Assembly: GCF_018143015.1 (NCBI RefSeq)
Contig: NC_054758.1
Location: forward strand, 21,668,501 to 21,732,500
Length of the DNA stretch: 64,000 nt
Source of the DNA: Lytechinus variegatus
Taxonomy: Eukaryota > Echinodermata > Echinoidea > Temnopleuroida > Toxopneustidae
Reading direction: 5' to 3'
Made by a program: the position numbers and the translations under genes. The notes beneath the pieces were generated by a model. The model saw nothing but the letters and a program-made list of their open reading frames with translations, did no database searches and was not told the origin of the DNA. This document shows positions 12,580-24,500 of the stretch, piece by piece (positions within the stretch are counted from its first letter, which is position 1; the number at the start of each line of letters is the position of its first letter).

Positions 12580-15500
12580 GCTAATAATAATAATAATAAT
12601 TATATTAAATCAACAATAATAATAATATCATTATCATTACTACCTGTACTACTGTTACTACTTCTACTTCTACTACTATTACTACTACATGTCCTACTAG
12701 TACTACTAACAATAATAATGGTAATAATAATAATAATAATATCATTATTATTACTATTCTTATTGAAAATGACCAATCATACAAACTAATACCAAAGAAA
12801 AAGCTATAATAAGAGTATCCATTCCCAGTACAAGAACAAAAAAAAACCTATAAAAGGAGAAGAGGCTTTATATTAGTTAACCAAGTGATAAGTCCTGAAG
12901 AGGACTGTTTGGATGTAAAGGAATGAACAGAAGTTTTGAGAGATCGAGTTGGCATTAAAATGCAACAAAAAAAAATCTGTTTTCAGGCATAACCACATGG
13001 TAAACCAAAACCATCTTCTCCATTATTTATACCACCATGCAAACCCCAAAGATCTTATTTTGAAACAAAAGTGTGAAAATGAAATTTCAATATGGCAGGG
13101 AATAATTTTGCTTCACAAATTTGAATAACATTTTTTGTCATGTATACAGAAAAGCTCTCATCTTAGTAATGTACAGTCCTATGTAAAACTATGCTATACA
13201 AAAGACTTTATACATTGCAGTCTTTCAAAAATGTGGAGCAAATTGCAATACCAGGGCAATTATTCCCTGTATGGTGATGACCTGGGAAAAAGAGAATCTT
13301 TTCAACACTTTGAAATATTTTGTATCTTTCTCTTTGTATAGCACTGTACCAGCAGATGTATTTCATTTGTCATTTACGGCTCGAAAAAAAAGAAAGAAAC
13401 ACAACTTGGATAGAAACATTAAATAGGAAATGGCACTGAACTACCCAGAAATTAGAAGGGTATTGTCAATTTTTGCTGCGATCGATAAAATGATATTACT
13501 CTATGGAACTGGAAGTATACAATTTAGATGGCATACAGGTTTGCAACAAAGGCAAGAGCTAGACAACCTTGGAAGAGCAAAGTGATTTAACCAGAATATG
13601 CTGGCCAAATATGATATGATTCGGTTTGTAGCAATAATTATGAGTGTGTGTTTGAGTTTTTACAGACATGTATCAGTCAGATATGGTTATTTACATCTGG
13701 GACAGACCTTTAATGTCACAATCCGAAAAATGGGACCAGGGCTTGAACCTCTGCATCAATTTAGAACTTCATTTGTATAGCTTGGATTACAGTTTGATGA
13801 ATATAAAGTTAGACTCACCTCAAGACCTCCTTGCTTATCTTTGATGAGTAAAGTGATTCTACCCAATTACTTTTGCTAACTATGATCTGATACAGTAAAG
13901 TATTCATCATAGCCTATCTGGATTAATGTAAAGTTAGACTCACCTCAAGACCTCCTTGCTTATCTTTGATGAGTAAAGTGATTCTACCAAATAACTTTTG
14001 CCAAATATGATCTGATACAGTTAGGTATTCATCATAGCCTATCTGTGTGTGTGTATTTGAGTTTTTTCAGACGTGTATCAATCAGATATGATTATTTACG
14101 TCTGGGACCGACCTTTAACGTCACCATACGAAAGAAGTGACCAGGGCTCGAACAACGCCCAGTTGTGGATTAATGTAGAGTTAGACTCACCTCAAGACCT
14201 CCTTGCTTGTCTTGGAAGAGTAATGTGATACCACCATAGTCTGTATGCTCTCCACACCTGATCTGATTCTCTTTGACCTTCTCAAACTCAGGTGGAGGAT
14301 AGTACAGCGACCTTAAAATAGTACAATTAGCCTTCGTCCCAAGACCTTTATGTAAATTCTTGAAGTAGTGAGGATCCTAATCAGGAATTGAAAAAAAAAG
14401 AAGAGACGATGAGAAAAAGGGGCAACAAAATTAAAAGATCAGTATGCAAAGAAACAATGAAAAATAAGACAATATAGCAGTTGAAAATGATGTTAGAAAT
14501 GTAAGCTTTAGAAACATTCCTCTAAATTGCCCTTCAATTAGCTTTTATTTCTTGCTGTATATCTTCTTTATTTACATGCACCTTGAGCATTCTGCATAGA
14601 TCTGTTACCATGCAAACAAGGCTCTGGACTCAATTGCAATCAAGGTACAATGGTAGCTGCCACAATGGCAAAGTTATCATATTTGTAACTCCTTATGAAA
14701 CAGACCCCCGGTACTTTACAAATCATACTCGGTAACTCGTGCCCGTCTTCCTGCTCACTTCTCCCTCTCTCGTTTTCTTCCCGTTTTGTTTTCCTATTTC
14801 TCTTCTCCTTTCCTAGCCCTTCTTATCTTTGTATTGTATTTTGTGTATTGTATATATTTGTCCACAGGCGTATCCCGCCACAAGCATGTGCTTCTAGGGA
14901 CATACGCCTTCCTCTGTACATGTAAGTTGTTTATATTTATATTCTTTATAGAAATTTATTTGAAGTGCATTCTTGTTAACAACAAGTGGAATGCCTCTGG
15001 CCGTCTCACCTGCATCACGCGGTTCAATATAGCAGCAGTGCTGACTTTGAATACTACTCTAACTCGCACAAGATGTTCAGTGATACATGGTTACTCTTAT
15101 GTCCACTTTTTATGAACTAGACCAATAAACTTACAGAGATATGATGGTTATTCAACAAAAAACCCCAACATGGCCAAAGTTCAGTGACCTTACATGACCT
15201 TTGACCTTGATCATGTGACCTGAAACTCGAACAGGATGTTCAGTGATACTTGATTACTCTTATGTACAAGTTTCATGAATCAGATCCATAAACTTTCAAA
15301 GTTATGATGGTAATTCAACAGATACACCCAATTCGGCCAAAGTTCATTGACCTTTGACCTTGGCCATGTGACCTGAAATGCGCACAGGATGTTCAGTGAT
15401 ACTTGATTACTCTAATGTCCAAGTTTAATGAACTAGACCAATAAACTTTCAAAGTTATGATGGTAATTCAACAGATACCCCTGATTCGGCCAAAGTTCAT

Positions 15501-18500
15501 TGACCCTAAATGACCTTTGACCTTAATCATGAGACCTCAAACTTGCACAAAACTTTCGGTGATGCTTGATTACTATTATGTCCAAGTTTCATGAATCAGA
15601 TCCATAAACTTTCAAAGTTATGAGGGGAAATCAACAGATATCCCCAATTTGGCCAAAGTTCATTGACCCTAAATGACCTTTGACCTTGGTCATGTGACAT
15701 GAACCTCATGTAGGATGTTCAGTGATACTTGATTAACCTTATGTCCAAGTTTCATGAACTAGGTCCATATATTTTCTAAGTTATGACGTCATTTCAAAAC
15801 TTTAACCTCAGGTTAAGATTTCGATGTTGATTCCTCCAACATGGTCTAAGTTTATTGACCCTAAATGACCTTTGACCTTGGTCATGTGACATGAAACTCT
15901 AATAGGATGTTCAGTAATACTTGATTAACCTTATGGCCAAGTTTTATTAACCAGGTCCATATACTTTCTAAGTTATGACGTCATTTCAAAACTTTAACCT
16001 CAGGTTAAGATTTGATGTTGACGCCGCCGCCGTCGGAAAAGCGGCGCCTATAGTCTCACTTTGCTTCGCAGGTGAGACAAAAATGAAGTAATTTTTTAAA
16101 ATGGAGGAAAATAAATGTTTATTTGAATTGAATTGAAATTGAAAAAATCAACAATTATTAATGCAACTTTCATTGATACGTTTCTCTCAATTTACAGCTT
16201 TTATCAGGATCAGCTTGTAGTCAAGGTACACTAATACCGTTCAAAGATAATACTAAGTTTGAATACTAACCGGTAATTTGAGACAATGACCAATAACATC
16301 AAGGATCCTGTGGTTTAGCTTTGTACACCATCTATAAAGCTCTTCCATCGATTGTCTGAACTCGGGTATCGTCTCATCGGGCCACATCTATCAAGAAGAA
16401 AGATAGAGACTGAATATTACTTTAGGAGATAGTTTCATGGAGCATCTTGTCAGTGTTTCACTGATATAATTTGCTCTCAGCCAATCAGATGCATGGATTT
16501 CAGTAGCTTATAACAGCTGTCAGTGAAAATCACTGACTATCAATTACTTGCCTTGCACATTTAACCCTAAAAAGACTGGGGGGGCTGATTCAGCCCCCCC
16601 TCGACATTTTTCGCGATAAATCCGCCGCGCGAAATTTTTTGACCGCGTCGCTCGCTGACTTTTTACTTTCAAGTCTCGCGCAACTTTTGAGACCAAAATT
16701 GTGACCCCCGGGTACGCGGTTCCAAAATTACGCAGCATTTCGTAAGTGCATGCAGACCCAAAATTACTCAAAAACGTGAATTTGTGTACAAATCCAATGC
16801 AAATAGTGTGCTTAACCAAAATTCATAAATGTATCATTATTTTTCCTTTTACTGCTTAAAATCAATTAATTTTATCTTGTTTATGGTCAAAATAAAGTCC
16901 CTGACAATTTCCATTGAAAAAACAATTAAAAACAAAAAGTCGAAAAATAAAGAAATACATAAGAAATTTAGAAATACAATGTTATAAGATCAAATAAAGA
17001 CTGCTACCGACACTCCCTGTATCCCAAGACCATCCCAGAATGGAACCTTCTCTCTGAGGATGTCAGAAATTCTAAAGACGTAGGAGTTTTCAAACTCAAA
17101 CTTGAAAGTTTGGACATCAACACCCTTGTCTCCAAAGCACACTATCAAAATTAACTGTGTTTAGCGCTTGACCCCCTAAACCCAAACGTAAGCGACAACC
17201 AGATGCTGGTGATTGTACGTCAACGGACAGATACAGACAGAATACATAAGAAAATAAATGTGATTTTGAAATTTTTAAAAAATCAATTTGATCAGATGCC
17301 TATCTAGAGTATGTGAAACAAAAATTAGCATTTCAGGGGCATTATTTTATTAATTAGAGCAAACTTATTATTTTACGCATAAATTAGCATAATTAATGAG
17401 ACATGAGATTTTTTGCAGAATTTGATGTTATAGTTTTGTAGATAATGCCATGGGTAACGCGTGTGCCAATTTTCGTCGCGATCGCGCGATCGACAGCCGA
17501 GATCATAAGGGGGGGCTGAATCAGCCCCCCCCCCAGTCTTCTTAGGCGTTGAAATAGCCCAGTCTATTTAGGGTTAAAGGTAAGAGACAGTAGTTGCAGC
17601 AAACAATTATTACATGAGAAAGTCTTTGAAATCAAGGTTAACTATCACCAGAGTATCATATAAAATATATCGAGATCTGGTACATGAATGTAAACTTATT
17701 TTAGTAAAATCATGAAACCTTGATAGCTCATCAATAATTTGGATGATCACCAACACAGAAAAGCATATGTGGGATAGTGTATCAATATTCCACAAAAAAT
17801 ACCTGACATTTGTAAATTCTGTGCTTACTTTGCTCATGTCTCAGCAAATATGCATTTTCTTCCAGAGCCATTTGGCACACATTTTTTATTTATACATACA
17901 TATATACAATTTGGTGATAATTTTATTGGATTCTGTATGAACTCATTTTGAGATTGTACCACAACTAGTATTTATCTTCGTGCATAAAGTCAATATCAAG
18001 AAAAAAATGCTAAGGCAGATTGCATAACTTTGTCACTGGTGGGCAAAATGCTAGATCAATCACATTGATAATGCAAAATAGGTACCAGGGGTCTGTCTTA
18101 CATAGAGGTACGACTGATTCGATCAACCTCAACTATATGGAAATCCATCCATATCATAATTTTTTTCTATGAAAAATTTGCACAATGTCCTTTGTAAAGG
18201 AAAAAGAACCACACTATATTTTCAAGGAAAGGATGAATATACATCTATCTACAAAATATCTTGCACTAAACAGGCATTTTAGAAATTGACGTTGCTGGCT
18301 TTCTATAGATATGGTTGATCGGATCAATCGCAACTCTGTGTAAGATGTGGCCCTGGTATTGATATTAGATACGGTAATTATACGAATGTTACTCTTGAGT
18401 TCTGACATACATGTAGACACACAGGTTAGAACAATCACATTGGAAATCAAAAGGAAAACAAAAAGGCATGCATTTCGGCCGTAAGAAAGGAAAGATTCTA

Positions 18501-21500
18501 GGTTGGTTGTTAACTATAAAGGAAATTAATTGTTGTGCTTGAATTTACAAGAGGCAAGGGAGTGTTGGTGTTTAGTTCGTCATAACAGGAGATTTACATG
18601 CTAGAAAAGGTGTTTACAAGAGGCCTTGAAAAAGCTGTGAGGCCCTCATCAGGCCAAAATCGGAAAGTTGGGTCCTTCGCTGCTGCGCTGCACAAAGAAA
18701 ATCATGGATGGGGAGATTTGTTTATGCAGTCAAACATGGCAAAACGGATATTACAGTGCTTTTTTGTGCCACTGAAATACAAATTTGAGCAAATTCTTCA
18801 CATAAATCTGATATTTCCTCACATAAACATTGCATTTGTATATTTTTGGTCTCCTTAAACAAAGCAATCCTTTCGCATTTAAGGGATGATCAGATGGGGG
18901 CCGCATAAGAATTCTTTAAAGGTCTAATTTAACTAAGCAAGGTGCAATTTCACTTACCTCTGCTGGCTACGAAAGGGAGAAAGAGGGCAAGAATGGATTC
19001 ATGAAGTAAAGGAGACAGAGGGGGTAGAGAGTTCAGAAGGAAATTGTGAAGACCGAGGAGTATATCATTTGCATGTTTTATACATGTATATGCAGACGTG
19101 TGAAATTTGCAGCCCTATTGTGACATCAATGGACAGAACTTGTGCAGTGAACTGAGAATATGAAGAATGTGACAGATCGTCAATATTTTCATACCCATCA
19201 CCATAAATTGATCACTGTGTGTCCTTTCCAAAGTGATTGTAAACCTCATTTGAACTTTAAAACATTACAATTTTCCAGGGACCTCACTTTTCACTGTGTT
19301 TGGGATACATCAATCAGTTAAATAAGTATTTACACTTTACACTAGCAGATCCATTTGAAATAACATAAATACATTTTTATTAGGGGAATATGCCATACGT
19401 TCGCAAGTGATAACCTTTTGTCATCCTGTACAAAAATGCCCCCCCCCCCATTGAAAATTGTGGATCCGTCCCAACAACTTTATTTTTTTACATTCTTACT
19501 CCCAGTGCGTGCTATGTCAGAAAATATTGTCCACTCATTGTGAAAAGTAGGCCTCTTTGGATAATGATGTTGACAGCGCCCATCACTATCAAAGATATTG
19601 ATCCCTTTACTTAATTTTATCACCCCTGCTGCTCCCCCCTCCCCCTTTCCTCCGAAAACAATAGAAAATGTCACACGTAACCTTTTGCCAAATCTGAAGT
19701 TGCTGATGTCTATATGAAGTATATAGTGATTATACAATTCAGTAGCAAACAAGTAAAGCATTCTCACCCATAATGAGAGGGGGGGGGGGCTATTTCACTA
19801 TAATAATATAAGTTACTTCACTTGCAAAAAAATATTCAAATACCCTTTTCTTCTCTTGTACCGAAATGCAATCTATGAAACAGGCTCTCCCTATCTCTTT
19901 CTACATGTATGTTATTCTCTTATCTGTAATATATCTGTAAAGCGCTTAGAAACGACGGTCGTTCCGATGGATTAAGCGCTATATAAAAGCGGATTATTAT
20001 TATTATTATTATCTATTTATGTATTAGCATCAGGAATTGTCCATTTTCTGATGGCATACTGACTTGTATAGCTCACTATAATACATGAAGCTGTTGGGCC
20101 TAAAGCAGCATTCCTATTCATAGAGATGAAGAGCACTCTGTTTATTATGCTACAAAGCATCTATATAGAATTTCAATTGTCATCTTCTCACATGGAAATG
20201 GAATACAGTGAATCCCTTAAAAGACATATAATTCCAGGGGATGATTCATGCATAACGTTGAATAATACTGTAGCCATAGTTCAAGAGTTGGCTCAAAATT
20301 ATATTTTGATGGGGTGTGCCTCACAAAACCCTGAAATGGGGGTCTAAGGAACTGACCTAGTAGGGGAAAATATGGGGGTACGGTGCACGCTAACGCTGTG
20401 CATGTTTATATGGATGCTAGTAGTGCATGGAGCTGCTAGCAGATGGAGTTGTGAAGCCGAGCGTGCAGCTCTCGCATGCGCTGCTCGGGAGAGATAGGAT
20501 GAGTGTCTTAGAGGTGTCACGATGGAGTGAGGGGAGGGGGGGTGTTTATTGGTACAGAAAGATGCCAAGCCTAGTGCCTCACAGGGGGAGAAACATGGTG
20601 GGAGGGGTGCTAGGGAGAGACAGGATGAGTGTCATAGAGGTGTCAGGATGGAGTGAGGGGAGGGGTGGGGAAAGTGTTTATTAGTATAGAAAGATGCCAA
20701 GCAAAGTCCCTCACATAGGGAGAAGAAGTAGAACATACATCCTCTGTTGCTGCTTTGACTGTGTAGTTAAAACACTGCTTGAGATCTCGTTCTCTTTCTG
20801 GACAGCACCTACAAACAAAAACAAATAAAAAATTCATCATGGACTGGCAAATCTAATGGGGTTGCAGCCAGAAAAAATATTACTTCCAAAATTTAGCGAT
20901 CCTATACCGACTGCACAAAAACGTTGTTGGCGCCAATGTTAGGCCCAGTCACATTCAGATCGTGATGTCAAAGTTGATTCAAGATGTGATGTGTTGTTCT
21001 GACATTAAAGTATTGCCAGTTGTAACAGTGGCCCCTGTTACAAGCATAATGTGTAGCGCGAACGATTCTGTGCAGCCATTACTGGTTATTAGAGAAAAGC
21101 TTGCACCTCATATTCTATACAGTCCTATATAGAAATAGCTACACAAACAAAGTTTTGTTTAGCAGTCATAAAAAAATGTGGAGCAAAATGCATTGCAATA
21201 CCATGAAAATCATTCCCTGGGTTATCCTCGTCTCCTCCAATGAAGGTGAATTTTATAGTACTCATAAAAATTTTTGGAAAGAATGCCAGAACAAGTGAAA
21301 AGTTAAAGACGTCAAAATCTTTTTATTCAAATCCTGTTTGAAAATTTCTCCACTAAATATTTGCTACATTGTTTTCATTTTAATAGAATGTATAATATTC
21401 AACAAATTAATGCGCATGATTTGGCAGTTCACTTGATTTTTATTTGCAATGTATGGTGTAATATATTCAACATGAGAAATACATACAAAAGTACCAATAA

Positions 21501-24500
21501 ACTTACTGTTCTTTTTCTGTCTCTTCAAAACCATGAATGGAGAATTTGTTGTCATTTTGGCCAATGTAGTTCAGCTTAGTTTTCTCTGACAGCTCAAAGA
21601 ATTTCTTGGATGCTGTGAATGTGTTACGTATCTGAGAGTGGGAAAGAGAATGGGAGAACAAATCCTCACAAGTGGATTAAATAAGTAAGAGTTAAAACAT
21701 TTTTAATATTCATCATCTCAATGTGTTGTGACTCATGACTGAACTAAATTCGACAGGAAACATTTCGGTAAATTCATCTCAAAGCATTGCGACTTAAAAC
21801 CTGACACACAAAATTGCCATGACAAATGAACATCTATCTTTAAGTGGGGGCTCTTCGGTTATAAATTGCCATTCTAATAATTCACTATACATACAGTAAA
21901 CATGGGGAGAGGTCAATGTTGGCTTCCAAATTTAAACGGCAAAACACGAATTATGATTGAAACGTGATTACAAAAAGCTATATAAAATATGAGAAACAAA
22001 GGTTGTGTTCAATATCCTCCATTCCCGGGCATAAAGTCTTTCAATTCATGATTTGGAGGAAAATTTAAATGTTGAAAAGGATGCGTTTGTATTACGTGAT
22101 CAGCTCAGATTTTACAACCTTCAGCATCGTGAATGCGACATTGAACATGATTGACTTTTATCACCCACCCACATACACAGATGTATACAGTACCTACTCT
22201 TTCTTCTACAATTATGATGATTATATTATGGTTTCTGGAGCACAGCCTTAGAAAGGCCATTGCCCTATGCTGGCCATATGCCCTTTATTCTCTCTCCCTC
22301 TCTTGTTTATATATTTCCATTTTTATTTGCATACTGTCTATTCCATTTGTTCTGAGAAGTTGTAGATAAATCAAATGAAAAATTAAATGACTTTCCAATC
22401 TACTTGTTTTATTTGCTCTTTTTATAGCCAATAAACTGATGGATTGCTAGTACACATATGTAGCTTAAAAAGTGCCATTGAAAATCACTATCTGATTGAT
22501 GAAATGCTCTCCTACATGTACATGTAGCTCCAGAGTATATAATATGCACCTCCATATACACTGTAGAGATGAGTACCTACCAGGATATTTGTTAAATGAA
22601 TTCAGAAATATTTTTGTTCAAGTTGGATATTTGAATAATGGTGGAAACTGTCTCAAAAGTGATTCTAAATAGTGTACCGTAATGTAATGTACTCCACTGG
22701 TGTTAGCTGGCTGTTATACGTTGGGAGCTTGACATTACCAAAATGGGAAGAAAAAAAAATTGAAAGACTTGTGCATTGCATGCAGATTTGAATGGGACTA
22801 CATGTACAGTACCTGTACATTAAACCTTTTGTTGGTGGAACAGTTTGTTTTTCTTTTTTATTTTGTTTTTATTGTAAGGCCAATTAGCAGCAATTTGCAA
22901 CGATTTGTCTAAAATTTATCAATTATGAATAACAAGTGGAATGCCTCTGGCCGTCTCACCTGCATCACGCGGTTCAATATAGCAGCAGTGCTGACTTTGA
23001 ATACTACTCTAACTCGCACAAGATGTTCAGCGATACATGGTTACTCTTATGTCCACTTTTTATGAACTAGACCAATAAACTTACAGAGATATGATGGTTA
23101 TTCAACAAAAAACCCCAACATGGCCAAAGTTCATTGACCTTACATGACCTGTGACCTTGATCATGTGACCTGAAACTCGCACAGGATGTTCAGAGATACT
23201 TGATTACTATAATGTCCAAGTTTAATGAACTAGACCAATAAACTTTCAAAGTTATGATGGTAATTCAACAGATACCCCCAATTCGGCCAAAGTTCATTGA
23301 CCCTAAATGACCTTTGACCTTAATCATGAGACCTGAAACTTGCACAAAATGTTCAGTGATGCTTGATTACTATTATGTCCAAGTTTCATGAATCAGATCC
23401 ATAAACTTTCAAAGTTATGATGGGAATTCAACAGATATCCGCAATTCGGCCAAAGTTCATTGACCCTAAATGACCTTTGACCTTGGTCATGTGACGTGAA
23501 ACTCGTGCAGGATGTTCAGTGATACTTGATTAACCTTATGTCCAAGTTTCATGAACTAGGTCCATATATTTTCTAAGTTATGATGACATTTCAAAAACTT
23601 AACCTCAGGTTAAGATTTCGATGTTGATCCCTTCAACATGGTCTAAGTTCATTGACCCTAAATGACCTTTGACCTTGGTCATGTGACATGAAACTCTAAT
23701 AGGATGTTCAGTAATACTTGATTAACCTTATGGCCAAGTTTTATTAACTAGGTCCATATACTAAGTTATGACGTCATTTCAAAAACTTAACCTCAGGTTA
23801 AGATTTGATGTTGACGCCGCCACCGTCGGAAAAGCGGCGCCTATAGTCTCACTCTGCTTCGCAGGTGAGACAAAAATCATGATTATTATCGCACTTCATT
23901 TAAATCTTTAATAGCATTCTAGAAAAAGCTGATGGCCTTGAAAAAAACTTTATTTGAACGTTATTTGAATTAATTCCTGGATTTGGTGTGCATGTACATG
24001 TATTGCAGGGGTTTGACTTAATTCCTGGATTAGCTGCATCTGCATGTATTGTTGGGCCTAAAGCCATAGTGCTTCAAACCTAAGGCCCTCATATACATGA
24101 AGGGATCATAGAAAAAAAAATTACAAACTTTTATTGAAAGAAATGGCATGAACTTTTGCTACTCTACGTACACCGTACAATGATTTCCTCACTGCAATGT
24201 AAAACATCTGTCATTTCCTCACTGCAATGTATTCAGTAAAATTATCACAATACATGCAGGCCTACCAACAACACAATTACGGTACACATGACCTTGGGTC
24301 TAGACTGCTTTGTCACCACAGAAATGGGATCATCAATTCACCATGAATTTCATCAGCAGTGTGTGAAAAATCAATGTTATTTTTCACACATTTTTTTTTC
24401 TTTTGTACTGCTTTTGACTTGCTGGTGAAAAAATATTCATAGAGCCTCAAACAAGCCTTTGTTGCCAAGTCACCCAAATTTGAAGACGTGAAGTTGAAGA

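Noticed and set aside
12457-12789. Thr/Asn/Leu-rich open frame in intron 5
   Set aside because: Created by ACT/AAT microsatellite; opposite strand to, and inside, the dioxygenase gene.
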